This document shows positions 24,586 through 33,038 of a stretch of DNA of 35,602 nt, piece after piece; the stretch's first letter is position 1; every line of letters starts with the position of its first letter. Both the position numbers and the translations under genes were made by a program. Location of the stretch: NCBI GenBank assembly GCA_014860445.1, contig JACZJT010000007.1:1-35602 (forward strand), given 5' to 3'. The notes beneath the pieces were generated by a model. That model saw nothing but the letters and a program-made list of their open reading frames with translations, was not told the DNA's origin and ran no database searches. This DNA comes from Burkholderiales bacterium (lineage in GTDB: Bacteria; Pseudomonadota; Gammaproteobacteria; Burkholderiales; SG8-39).

Positions 24586-24906
24586 TTACTTCTTATGGCA
24601 TTTGGCGCAATCGGCCGGAGCCTTGACGCTGAACGCTTTCTTGCCATCGTGGCAGGCGCCGCAGAACTTGCCGTCGTTCATATCCTTCATGGTCATCTTG
24701 TCTTTGCCCTTTTTCATCTCGAACAGCTTGGGCTTGGTGTGGCAGTCGGCGCATTTTGCGCCCTTGGCTGCGTGTGCTTTACCGTCAAAGACCACCTTTC
24801 CCATGGAACTTTCGAACTCGATCGTTTTTCCGGCCGGAACCGCCATGACATTGCCGATCGAGAGCATCAGCGCCGCAAATACAGCCAATATTCCTGCAAA
24901 CTTCAT
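24586..24906 (-). CDS. Triheme c7-type cytochrome c
   Basis: A periplasmic electron carrier. The 106-residue precursor has a signal peptide ending VMA (residue 22) and three heme sites: CADCH 52-56, CGACH 82-86 and CAKCH 100-104. The stretch KVVFDGKAHAAKGAKC and the KMTMKDMNDGKF segment match the c(7)-type triheme proteins I recall from betaproteobacteria. Only one spare histidine (H45) is present besides the three in the motifs, so at most one heme can be bis-His; Met residues 64-76 may ligate others. AGGGGG lies 7 bases before the ATG. It stands alone with its own terminator, so its redox partners are not evident. Confidence 0.88.
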   Translation of the reverse strand: MKFAGILAVFAALMLSIGNVMAVPAGKTIEFESSMGKVVFDGKAHAAKGAKCADCHTKPKLFEMKKGKDKMTMKDMNDGKFCGACHDGKKAFSVKAPADCAKCHKK

Positions 24907-25073
24907 TTAGTCACCCCCTTGCTTGGTCAAAAATAAACGAATAACCCATTTTGATACTAACGCGCCGCTACGCCTTTCCGTTGACGGGATGCGCAAACTT
25001 CTCCACACCTGTATTGTGGCTTTTCTTCGGTCTCTTGTCCACCGCCAATACCTCTGCAGACCACTGGATACGT

Positions 25074-25700
25074 TCAGGTTTTGATCCTGCGCTTCAATTC
25101 CTTTGCCAGCAGTTCGATCTCCAAAGCGGCCACTGAGCCCTCGGGCGGGAAGCCGATGCTGGGCGTTTCCACGAAGGCTACGCGCTGTCCGATCTGCGCC
25201 GACATGAATGGCACGCCGGAATGCTCCAATTCCTCGCGAATTTGCGCCGAAACGGCGGTGCGCTGCGCCATGGTCAGCACTACAGCATAACGCGGCTGCG
25301 TGCCCTTGCGCCCCTTGCTTCCCTTGTCGCCGGCAATTTCACGCAGCAGTTCGACCGCTTCCATCGCCTCCCTCAGATCAAAGGGCGAAGGTTTGCACGG
25401 GATCAGCACGAAATCGGAATGCGCCAGGGCCTCGACGTTCTTGCGCCGTCGATAGCCGGCGGTGTCGATCACGACCCGCTCATATTCGCCGGCCAGCTTC
25501 GCTATGGTTTTGCCTACGTCTTTACTGGTATCCGCAAACACTGGAACACGCAGGACCTCGGGCCGGCAGACGGACAGAGAAGCCTGCGGATCCGCATCGA
25601 GCAGCGCCGTTTTCTTCGTCCGTGACCAATAGGCCGCCAGGCAGACTGCAAGGGTGGACTTGCCGCAGCCGCCCTTGGTCGAGTAAAGGGAAACGATCAT
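25074..25700 (-). CDS. Orphan ParA-like ATPase
   Basis: A 208-residue P-loop ATPase of the ParA/MinD group with the deviant Walker A KGGCGKST (9-16, signature Lys at 9), DADPQASLS and VVIDTAG. It is shorter than chromosome-partition ParA, lacks an N-terminal helix-turn-helix, and has no parB or parS beside it. It may position a cargo other than DNA, or be a plasmid relic. The Walker A residue C12 replaces the usual Val. No strong ribosome site precedes the ATG. The gap to the cytochrome gene (24907-25073) shows no gene. Confidence 0.85.
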   Translation of the reverse strand: MIVSLYSTKGGCGKSTLAVCLAAYWSRTKKTALLDADPQASLSVCRPEVLRVPVFADTSKDVGKTIAKLAGEYERVVIDTAGYRRRKNVEALAHSDFVLIPCKPSPFDLREAMEAVELLREIAGDKGSKGRKGTQPRYAVVLTMAQRTAVSAQIREELEHSGVPFMSAQIGQRVAFVETPSIGFPPEGSVAALEIELLAKELKRRIKT

Positions 25701-25781
25701 GACCCGCTTGCGCCTGGGTACGGCCCGCTACTTCGGCCTGCGGCCAAACGACGGGGTCAGGGCGCGACGCATGCTTTCAGT

Positions 25782-26084
25782 TCACGCCGATTTGGACAGC
25801 AGCGCGAAGTGCTCCACAGCGGGTGGGCCGGCGAAGTAAGGCCCGACCAGCGCGCGCCACTCCTGAAACGCCGGCGATTCGCGAAAATCCACGGTGTGAT
25901 TCTCCAACGTCTTCCAGAAAATCATCAGCACGTACCGATCCGGGGATTCGATTCCCTTGTTGAGCTTGTACCCCATGAATCCCCTGGCTTTCGGGACCAC
26001 GTCCTTGACGCCTTTTTCGATTGCCGCTTCGAACTCGGCCTGAGTCCCGGGTTTGATGCGGATATCCGCAATTTCGAGGATCAT
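25782..26084 (-). CDS. ABM-domain protein (antibiotic biosynthesis monooxygenase-like)
   Basis: A 100-residue ferredoxin-like alpha/beta protein of the ABM superfamily, seen in ILEIADIRIKPGTQAEFEAA and the later SPDRYVLMIFWKTLENH and FRESPAFQEWRALVGPYF. Members act as small oxygenases or are of unknown role. I chose the ATG at 26084, with GGAGAG 6 bases upstream; the longer frame from 26129 adds 15 residues without family support. No partner genes are near, and function cannot be stated. Confidence 0.85.
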   Translation of the reverse strand: MILEIADIRIKPGTQAEFEAAIEKGVKDVVPKARGFMGYKLNKGIESPDRYVLMIFWKTLENHTVDFRESPAFQEWRALVGPYFAGPPAVEHFALLSKSA

Positions 26085-26252
26085 TTTGGACTCTCCAGAA
26101 TTTGATTGCAGCGCCGGCTGCGTGACCACCCCTGCCGCAAAACGCAGCCTACTACGAAGAAGTCCGGGAATAAAGTCGCGGGATTCCGCGGCACCGGCGG
26201 CGTGCCCGGCGATTGCTTCGGTGCCAGGAGAGCCCGTCAGGGGGGCTTCGTC

Positions 26253-26258
26253 TATAAT
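26253..26258 (+). promoter_or_regulatory. -10 box before the long miaB operon
   Basis: A perfect TATAAT 35 bases before the ATG at 26293. No convincing -35 lies 16-18 bases upstream (the region is GC-rich), so activation or an extended element may be needed. It would drive the operon from 26293 to 34509. Confidence 0.4.
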
Positions 26259-26292
26259 TCCCGATATCCCCTAACCGAACCGGTGTCGCACC

Positions 26293-26613
26293 ATGCGCCG
26301 CAAATTGCTCGCCCTGTTGATCTGCGTTCTGCTCATACCCTCGGCCGCTTTCGCCCAGATGCGGCGTATCCCGGACGCGGCGCTGCGCGGCAACGTGGTC
26401 CATATTCAGGGCGCCATCGTGGATATCGACGGCCAGCAATTGCGCCTGTCCCCTGGCGCACAGATCCGCAGCCGCGACAATCTGTTCATCGTGCCGATGA
26501 GCCTGCCTCCCGGCGCAGCGGTGAAATACACGCTCGACAGCTTGGGGCAGATACACCGCATCTGGGTGCTGACGGCGGAAGAAGCCGCCGCGCCCGACAA
26601 GAATCGGCAATGA
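26293..26613 (+). CDS. Small secreted protein upstream of miaB
   Basis: A 106-residue protein with a signal peptide cleaved after AFA (residue 21). The mature part is beta-rich, with [20 protein letters not shown] and [20 protein letters not shown], suggesting a small periplasmic barrel or OB-like fold. I do not recognise a named family. Its stop overlaps the miaB start (ATGA), so the two are translationally coupled, though a link between a periplasmic protein and tRNA modification is not obvious. Confidence 0.82.
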   Translation: MRRKLLALLICVLLIPSAAFAQMRRIPDAALRGNVVHIQGAIVDIDGQQLRLSPGAQIRSRDNLFIVPMSLPPGAAVKYTLDSLGQIHRIWVLTAEEAAAPDKNRQ

Positions 26614-28046
26614 CGGTGACGCGCAAGCTCTACATCAAGACTTTCGGCTGCCAGATGAATGAGTACGACTCGGCAAAAATGGCCGACGTGCTCGGCGCCG
26701 CCGACGGCATGGAAAGCACCGCCGATCCGGCCGATGCCGACGTCATCCTGTTCAACACCTGCTCGGTGCGTGAAAAAGCGCAGGAGAAGGTGTTCCACGA
26801 TCTGGGCCGGGTAAAACACCTAAAGGCTTTGCGACCAGGCCTGCTGATAGGCGTGGGCGGCTGCGTCGCCAGCCAGGAGGGCGCCGCCATCGTGGCGCGC
26901 GCGCCTTACGTCGACGTGGTATTCGGCCCGCAAACCCTGCACCGCCTGCCGGCATTAATCGAAGCGCGCCGCCGCACGGGCAAGCCGCAGGTTGATATCA
27001 GCTTTCCCGAGATCGAGAAATTCGACAGCCTGCCGCCGGCGAAGATCGAAGGCGTTTCGGCGTTTGTCTCCATCATGGAGGGCTGCAGCAAGTATTGCAG
27101 CTTCTGCGTCGTTCCTTATACCCGCGGTGAAGAGGTTTCGCGCCCGTTCGAGGATGTGCTCACCGAAGTGGCGGAACTGTCGCTGGCCGGCGTGAAAGAA
27201 GTCACCCTGCTCGGGCAAAACGTGAACGCCTACATCGGAAACATGGGAGGCATCAACAGGAGCGGCTCCGGCGATGGCGTCGGGGAAAAAGCGGATTTCG
27301 CACTGCTCCTCGAATACGTCGCCGAAATCCCCGGCATCGAGCGCATCCGCTACACCACCTCGCATCCCAGGGAGTTTACGCAGCGCCTGATCGACGCTTA
27401 CGCGGCGATTCCGAAGCTCGCCAGCCACGTGCACCTGCCGCTGCAATCGGGCTCGGACCGCGTGCTTGCGGCGATGAAACGCGGCTACACCGTGCTCGAA
27501 TACAAGTCCGTCATCCGCCGCCTGCGCGCAGCGCGTTCGGGTATCTCGATATCATCGGACTTCATCGTCGGTTTTCCCGGCGAAACCGAGCGCGATTTCG
27601 AAGCAACCATGGAACTGGTCTCCGAAATCGGATTTGACGACTCCTACTCTTTTCTCTACAGCCCGCGGCCGGGCACGCCTGCGGCGGAACTCGCCGACGA
27701 CACGCCTCTGCAGCTAAAGCAGGCGCGCCTGGCACGCTTGCAGGCGCAGATCGAGGCGCAGGCCAACGCGATCAGTCAGAGCATGGTCGGCAGCACCCAG
27801 CGCGTCCTGGTCGAGGGCGCGGCGAAGCGCAATCACGGCGAATTGTGCGGCCGTAGCAGCAACAACCGCATGGTCAATTTCGCCGGCGGGGGCGAACTCA
27901 TCGGTCATATGGTGGACGTCGAAATCACCGCGGCGCGCGCGCATTCCCTACGCGGCGTCGTCCGCGTTCCACCCGAGGGCGGCGTCGTCCGCGTTCCACC
28001 CGAGCGCGGCGAATCGCGCGTTCCAACTGAGACCGGCGCGGCCTGA
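26610..28046 (+). CDS. miaB: tRNA-2-methylthio-N6-dimethylallyladenosine synthase
   Basis: A radical SAM enzyme that adds the methylthio group to i6A37 in tRNAs reading UNN codons. The 478-residue product has the UPF0004 domain with C14, C51 and C85 for the auxiliary cluster, the radical SAM motif C159, C163 and C166 ([10 protein letters not shown]), and a TRAM domain near the end. After the TRAM domain comes an unusual tail of about 27 residues made of a 9-residue repeat (see 27954-28034), absent from the MiaB proteins I know. The start at 26610 overlaps the previous stop; a longer frame to 26106 is rejected. phoH starts 3 bases after its stop. Confidence 0.96.
   Translation: MTVTRKLYIKTFGCQMNEYDSAKMADVLGAADGMESTADPADADVILFNTCSVREKAQEKVFHDLGRVKHLKALRPGLLIGVGGCVASQEGAAIVARAPYVDVVFGPQTLHRLPALIEARRRTGKPQVDISFPEIEKFDSLPPAKIEGVSAFVSIMEGCSKYCSFCVVPYTRGEEVSRPFEDVLTEVAELSLAGVKEVTLLGQNVNAYIGNMGGINRSGSGDGVGEKADFALLLEYVAEIPGIERIRYTTSHPREFTQRLIDAYAAIPKLASHVHLPLQSGSDRVLAAMKRGYTVLEYKSVIRRLRAARSGISISSDFIVGFPGETERDFEATMELVSEIGFDDSYSFLYSPRPGTPAAELADDTPLQLKQARLARLQAQIEAQANAISQSMVGSTQRVLVEGAAKRNHGELCGRSSNNRMVNFAGGGELIGHMVDVEITAARAHSLRGVVRVPPEGGVVRVPPERGESRVPTETGAA
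27954..28034 (+). repeat. 27-bp tandem repeat at the 3' end of miaB (three units)
   Basis: Units at 27954-27980, 27981-28007 and 28008-28034; the first two differ at one base and the third is more diverged. They encode [18 protein letters not shown] and GESRVPTET-like peptides forming the MiaB tail. Confidence 0.85.
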
Positions 28047-28049
28047 GCG

Positions 28050-28994
28050 ATGAAGCCCAAACCCGTAGAGGTCGTGCTCTCCCCGGTCGACAACGAGCGC
28101 CTCGCCACCTTGTGCGGCGCGTTCGACGAGAACCTGCGCCAGATCGAGATTGCACTCGACATCACGGTTTCGCGCCGCGGCGAGCGCTTCGTGCTGAAGG
28201 GCCATCCGCGACAGACCGCGCGCGGCGCCGAAGCAATCGAGCGTTTCTACAACCAGGCCAAGCGCGGCCTTACCATCGACGATGTACAGCTCGGGCTGAT
28301 TGAAGTCCGGCAAACCAGCGCAAGCGGGGAAGCCCCGGCGCTGCTTACGCGCAAGCCCGACCTGCACGGGCGCACGCCGCGCCAGGTCGAGTACATGAAG
28401 AACATACTCGAGCACGACATCACTTTCGGCATCGGACCGGCGGGCACGGGCAAGACCTACCTGGCGGTGGCCTGCGCGGTGGATGCGCTCGAGCGCGACG
28501 CGGTAAAACGCATCGTGCTGGTGCGGCCCGCGGTGGAAGCGGGCGAGCGACTCGGTTTTCTCCCCGGCGACCTGGCGGAGAAAGTCAACCCGTATCTGCG
28601 CCCGCTGCACGACGCCCTCTACGACCTGATGGGCTTCGACAAGGTCGTGAAGATGTTCGAACGCGGCGCGATCGAAATCGCGCCGCTGGCCTATATGCGC
28701 GGCCGGACCCTGAATCACTCCTTCATCATCCTCGACGAGGCGCAGAACACCACGCCGGAGCAGATGAAAATGTTCCTGACCCGCATCGGCTTCGGCAGCA
28801 AGGCGGTGGTCACAGGAGACGTCACCCAGATCGACCTGCCGCGCGGCAGCAAGAGCGGGCTGGTGGAGGCGCGCCGCATACTGGCTGAGGTGCGCGGCCT
28901 CGCGTTCACCCAGTTCCTGGCCGAGGACGTGGTGCGCCACCCGCTGGTACAGCGCATCGTCAACGCCTATGAGCGCCAGCAAAACGAAGACTGA
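28050..28994 (+). CDS. PhoH-like ATPase
   Basis: A cytoplasmic P-loop ATPase of the PhoH/YbeZ type, thought to work with YbeY in RNA handling and ribosome maturation. The 314-residue product has an N-terminal domain, Walker A GPAGTGKT at 129-136 and Walker B ILDEAQ with DEAQ at 229-232. Its end overlaps ybeY by 26 bases. The phoH-ybeY-corC-lnt order is as in E. coli ybeZ-ybeY-ybeX-lnt. Confidence 0.95.
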   Translation: MKPKPVEVVLSPVDNERLATLCGAFDENLRQIEIALDITVSRRGERFVLKGHPRQTARGAEAIERFYNQAKRGLTIDDVQLGLIEVRQTSASGEAPALLTRKPDLHGRTPRQVEYMKNILEHDITFGIGPAGTGKTYLAVACAVDALERDAVKRIVLVRPAVEAGERLGFLPGDLAEKVNPYLRPLHDALYDLMGFDKVVKMFERGAIEIAPLAYMRGRTLNHSFIILDEAQNTTPEQMKMFLTRIGFGSKAVVTGDVTQIDLPRGSKSGLVEARRILAEVRGLAFTQFLAEDVVRHPLVQRIVNAYERQQNED

Positions 28995-29451
28995 ATCCGG
29001 CACGGCCAGGCTGAACCTGACCGTTCAAACGGCAGTCAATTCTCCGGGCTTGCCGACAAGAACGGAACTGCGGCGCTGGCTCGCGGCCGCCCTCGGACGC
29101 AGCGCGGCAATCACGGTGCGCTACGTCGGCAACGCCGAAGGGCGCAGGCTGAACCGAGCCTACCGCGACCGCGACTACGCGACCAATGTGCTCAGCTTCG
29201 CGTACGGCAGCATCGGCAAGGGCGAGGTGCTTGCGGGTGACATCGTGCTGTGCGCACCGGTGCTGCGGCGCGAAGCGCGCGCACAGGGCAAGGCGCTGGT
29301 GGCGCATGTCGCGCACCTGACGGTGCACGGCGCGCTGCACCTTCAAGGGCACGACCACCAAACCGGCGCGGCCGCCGCGCGCATGGAAGCGCTGGAAAGG
29401 ACCATCCTCGCGAAACTCGGATTTGCCGACCCCTACGCGGGCGGTGGGTGA
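28969..29451 (+). CDS. ybeY: Endoribonuclease YbeY
   Basis: A zinc endoribonuclease for 16S rRNA 3' maturation and ribosome quality control. The 160-residue product has the motif HGALHLQGHDH with zinc ligands H120, H124 and H130, and the preceding TNVLSFAYG segment. The ATG at 28969 lies inside phoH. A later start would also keep the domain, as the first 12 residues are polar and poorly conserved. Confidence 0.95.
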   Translation: MSASKTKTESGTARLNLTVQTAVNSPGLPTRTELRRWLAAALGRSAAITVRYVGNAEGRRLNRAYRDRDYATNVLSFAYGSIGKGEVLAGDIVLCAPVLRREARAQGKALVAHVAHLTVHGALHLQGHDHQTGAAAARMEALERTILAKLGFADPYAGGG

Positions 29452-29515
29452 TCGGCGGAGCCGATGGTAATATAGGGGCCGGCCGCCCCTGGACACGCCC
29501 CGCGGCCAAGCCCAT

Positions 29516-30349
29516 ATGCCAGACGAAAAACCCCACAAACCCTCATTCCTCGAACGCCTCTCGGCCCTGCTTCTACGCGAGCCGGAGGACCGCGAGCAGC
29601 TGATCCAGCTGCTGCATTCGGCCTACGAACACAATCTGATCGATTCCGAGGCGCTGTCGATGATCGAGGGCGTGCTGCAGGTGTCGGAGATGCAGGTGCG
29701 CGACATCATGATTCCGCGCGCGCAAATGGACGTCGTCGAAATCAGCGAGACGCCGGACAAGTTCATCCCCACGGTGATCTCGACGGCGCATTCCCGGTTT
29801 CCGGTGATCGATCGCGAGCGCGACAACGTGCTCGGCATTCTGCTCGCCAAGGACCTGCTGCACTATTATGCCGGCGAGGAAGAGTTCGACGTGCGCGAAA
29901 TGCTGCGGCCGGCGGTGTTCGTTCCCGAATCGAAGCGCCTCAACATTCTGCTGCGCGAATTCCGCGCCAGCCGCAACCACATGGCCATCGTCGTGGACGA
30001 ATACGGCGGCGTCGCCGGCCTGGTGACGATCGAGGATGTGCTGGAGCAGATCGTCGGCGACATCGAGGACGAATACGACTTCGACGAGACCGAAGACAAC
30101 ATCCTGCCCGAGTCCAGCGGCCAGTACCGCGTCAAGGCGCAGACGGAAATCACCGATTTCAACGAGGCGTTCGGCACGACGTTCGACGACGAGGACTTCG
30201 ATACGGTGGGCGGACTGGTAATCAGCCGGTTCGGGCGCGTACCCAAGCGCGGCGAGAGCATCGCCATCGGGGGATTCAAATTTCTGGTGATGCGCGCCGA
30301 CAGCCGCCGCCTGCACACTCTGCTGGTGCAAAAGCCGCGGGATCAATGA
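29516..30349 (+). CDS. corC: CorC/HlyC family CBS-domain protein
   Basis: A cytoplasmic 277-residue protein with a CBS pair (DIMIPRAQMDVVEI to ML, about residues 60-185) and a C-terminal CorC_HlyC domain (YRVKAQTEITDFNEAFG onward). Linked to Mg/Co efflux through CorA in enterobacteria; its place in this operon (YbeX) also suggests a ribosome-related role. It has no DUF21 membrane part. The hairpin AGGGGC/GCCCCT at 29474-29490 precedes the gene. Its stop overlaps the lnt start. Confidence 0.94.
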   Translation: MPDEKPHKPSFLERLSALLLREPEDREQLIQLLHSAYEHNLIDSEALSMIEGVLQVSEMQVRDIMIPRAQMDVVEISETPDKFIPTVISTAHSRFPVIDRERDNVLGILLAKDLLHYYAGEEEFDVREMLRPAVFVPESKRLNILLREFRASRNHMAIVVDEYGGVAGLVTIEDVLEQIVGDIEDEYDFDETEDNILPESSGQYRVKAQTEITDFNEAFGTTFDDEDFDTVGGLVISRFGRVPKRGESIAIGGFKFLVMRADSRRLHTLLVQKPRDQ

Positions 30350-31845
30350 ACCCGGCCGTTTTGCGGCACCTGCGCGCCCCGCTGGCTGCATTCCTCCTCG
30401 GCGCGGCAACGGTCGCGGGCTTCGCGCCGGCCAACCTCGCCCCGCTGCCGTTTCTGACCGGCGCCGGTCTGCTCTGGCTATGGCAGGGCGCTGCATCGCC
30501 GCGCCGGGCCGCCGCACTGGGATTCGCCTTCGGACTGGGCCTGTTTCTCGGCGGCGTCAGCTGGGTCTATGTCAGCCTGCATGAATTCGGCGCCATGCCG
30601 GCGCCGCTCGCCGCCGCCGCCACCCTGTTGTTCTGCGCGTTCCTCGCGTGCTACCCGGCGCTGGTGGGCTATCTGCAGGCGCGCCTCGCTGGATCCGTGG
30701 CAGCAAGGCAATTGCTGCTGATCCCGGCTTTATGGGCGCTTTCGGAGTGGTTGCGCGCCTGGGTGTTCACGGGGTTTCCCTGGCTCAGTTTCGGCTATTC
30801 GCAAGCCGATACGCCGCTCGCCGGCTATGCCCCGCTCGTCGGCGTATTCGGCTTGTCCTGGTTGGTATGGCTAGGCGCCGGGCTGCTGCTCACGCTGACT
30901 CGCGTACGCAAACGCAGATCCGCACTCGCAGGTTTTGTGTTCGTCCTGGCACTGGGCTACGGGCTGGCGCAGATCGAGTGGACCCGGCCGCAGGGCGAAC
31001 CGGTCAGCGTGAGCCTGGTGCAGGGAAACATTCCCCAGGACCTGAAATGGGACGCGGCGCGCTTTGCCGCCACGGTGCAGTTGTACCAGCGCATGAGCGC
31101 GCGCTCGGCGGCGCGGCTCACCGTCTTGCCGGAGACCGCCATTCCGCGATTCCTGGACCTGCTCGAACCCGGACTCGTGGACGCGCTCGCCCTGAGCGCG
31201 CGCAGCCACGGCGGCGATTTGATCATCGGCCTGCCGGTACGCGATGCGCCGGGCCGCTACACCAACAGCGTGCTCAGTCTGGGCGCCTCGCCGACCCAGC
31301 GCTACGACAAGATTCACCTGGTCCCGTTCGGAGAATTCATTCCGCCCGGTTTCGGCTGGGTCCTGTCGATACTGAAAATTCCCATGGCGGATTTCTCGCG
31401 CGGAGGAGCCGCGCAGGCGCCGCTGTCGCTCGCCGGGCAAAAAATCGCCGTCAACATCTGTTACGAAGATGCGTTCGGCGAAGAAATCATCCGCGCCCTG
31501 CCCGACGCGAGCCTGCTCGTCAACGTCAGCAACGTCGCCTGGTTCGGCGATTCGCTCGCGCCCCACCAGCATCTGCAGATCGCCCGGTTGCGCGCGCTGG
31601 AGACCGGCCGCTCGATGTTGCGTGCGACCAACACCGGCATGACGGCGATCATCGATCACCGTGGCCGCATCACCGCCGTGCTGCCGGCGTTTACAGAAGG
31701 CACGCTCGAGGGCAACGCCCAGGGGCGCAGCGGCGCGACGCCCTATGTGCGCTGGGGCAATACGCCCCTGGTTCTGCTCGCGCTGCTGGTATGCGGCCTG
31801 TTCGCGCTTCGCGGCAGGCGATCAGCGGCGAAGCAGCAGACATGA
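30346..31845 (+). CDS. lnt: Apolipoprotein N-acyltransferase
   Basis: Adds the third acyl chain to lipoproteins in the inner membrane, needed for Lol sorting (for example of MltA). The 499-residue product has several N-terminal membrane helices and a periplasmic nitrilase domain with the triad E263 (LPETAIPRF), K322 (YDKIHLVPFGE) and C372 (NICYEDAFG), plus a final membrane helix. It overlaps corC and the next gene by 4 bases each. Confidence 0.96.
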   Translation: MNPAVLRHLRAPLAAFLLGAATVAGFAPANLAPLPFLTGAGLLWLWQGAASPRRAAALGFAFGLGLFLGGVSWVYVSLHEFGAMPAPLAAAATLLFCAFLACYPALVGYLQARLAGSVAARQLLLIPALWALSEWLRAWVFTGFPWLSFGYSQADTPLAGYAPLVGVFGLSWLVWLGAGLLLTLTRVRKRRSALAGFVFVLALGYGLAQIEWTRPQGEPVSVSLVQGNIPQDLKWDAARFAATVQLYQRMSARSAARLTVLPETAIPRFLDLLEPGLVDALALSARSHGGDLIIGLPVRDAPGRYTNSVLSLGASPTQRYDKIHLVPFGEFIPPGFGWVLSILKIPMADFSRGGAAQAPLSLAGQKIAVNICYEDAFGEEIIRALPDASLLVNVSNVAWFGDSLAPHQHLQIARLRALETGRSMLRATNTGMTAIIDHRGRITAVLPAFTEGTLEGNAQGRSGATPYVRWGNTPLVLLALLVCGLFALRGRRSAAKQQT

Positions 31846-33038
31846 GCGCAGCCTCCGTCACGGCCGCAGATCGATCCGTCCTGCCATTTTTCCTCAGTTC
31901 TTTCATCTGGAATTTCGCGCTGGGCATGACCTATCCCCTGGTACCCCTTTATGCGAATCATCTAGGCATGTCGGGCCTGGGCATCGGCACCCTGGTCGCG
32001 CTGCCGGTGCTGGTGCAGATCAGTTTCAATCTGATCGGCGGCGCCTACACCGACCAAATGGGGGGACGCAGCCTGATGCTCGCCGCTTTCGTTCTTACGA
32101 CCGGAGCGGGCTCGGTGTTTTTTTTCGCGGCCGGTTTCTGGCTGTTGCTGCTGGCGCAGTTGCTCATGGTCATGTCGCGCGCCATGTACTGGCCGGCATC
32201 CTGGAGCCTGGGCAGCGAATTGCCGGGGGGGCGCGGCCTGCAGATGGGTCGGCTCAATGCGATCAACAACGCCGGACAGATCGCGGGCATGACCGGCGCG
32301 GGTTTCTGCCTGCTCTGGTTTGGATTCGGCCCCTCGTTCCTCGTCCTCGCCGCCATGGGCGCCCTGGCGTTCGCCCTCGGCCGCCGCCTGCCGGAAAAGC
32401 AAAATAATCCGGAACGCAAGCAGCGGCGGCTGTTTTCCGGTTATGCCCAGCTCCTACGTCTGCGCGTGATTCCCTATGCGGTCATGTGCGCCTATATCTC
32501 AGCTCTGCCGTTCTCGCTGAGTTTTTCCTTCTATCCGATACTGCTGGCGGAGTACGGCTACACCGCCGACGCGACCGGCGCGATGCTGGCGCTGCGCGCG
32601 ATCGGCTCGGCCGTGGCAGGCCTGTTCATCGCGCGCTACCTCGATTTTTCAGCCAAGCTGGCCGTGCCGCTGTCTTGCGCCATCGCCACTTCCGTATCGG
32701 TCGGGCTGATCGCTAGTGCGCGCGAACCCTGGATGATCGGCCTGTTGATGCTCTCGGTCGGTCTCGCCTCCGGCGTCATAACGCTGTTCTTTCAGATGCT
32801 GATCAGTGAAATCAGCAGCATAGACAATCGCGGCTCTGCACTGGCGCTGGGCGGCCTGGGCTGGGGCTTGTCGCATTTTTCCACCCCGCTCGTCATGGGT
32901 TACCTGAAAGACCACATCGGCCTGCTGCCCGCGTTCTATATCCTCGGCGGTTTCGCTTTCATCTGGGGCCTGTGCCTGATACCGATGCACCGCTGGGCGT
33001 TTGCGCAGCAATCCACACATACGAAGGACCAGGCATGA
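31842..33038 (+). CDS. MFS transporter
   Basis: A 398-residue inner-membrane protein with about 12 hydrophobic helices and the MFS loop 2-3 motif (GGAYTDQMGGRSLM). It starts at the ATG at 31842, overlapping the lnt stop by 4 bases; the long upstream frame is a shadow of lnt. Substrate unknown. Tight coupling with a flavin monooxygenase and an acetyltransferase downstream hints at export of a compound handled by them. Confidence 0.88.
   Translation: MSAASVTAADRSVLPFFLSSFIWNFALGMTYPLVPLYANHLGMSGLGIGTLVALPVLVQISFNLIGGAYTDQMGGRSLMLAAFVLTTGAGSVFFFAAGFWLLLLAQLLMVMSRAMYWPASWSLGSELPGGRGLQMGRLNAINNAGQIAGMTGAGFCLLWFGFGPSFLVLAAMGALAFALGRRLPEKQNNPERKQRRLFSGYAQLLRLRVIPYAVMCAYISALPFSLSFSFYPILLAEYGYTADATGAMLALRAIGSAVAGLFIARYLDFSAKLAVPLSCAIATSVSVGLIASAREPWMIGLLMLSVGLASGVITLFFQMLISEISSIDNRGSALALGGLGWGLSHFSTPLVMGYLKDHIGLLPAFYILGGFAFIWGLCLIPMHRWAFAQQSTHTKDQA

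Noticed and set aside
24951-25136. 61-codon plus-strand frame between the cytochrome and the ParA-like gene
   Set aside because: Overlaps the 3' end of the ParA-like gene and has no ribosome site.
27948-29003. 351-codon minus-strand frame opposite miaB and phoH
   Set aside because: Antisense shadow of conserved phoH; composition follows the codon pattern of the sense gene.
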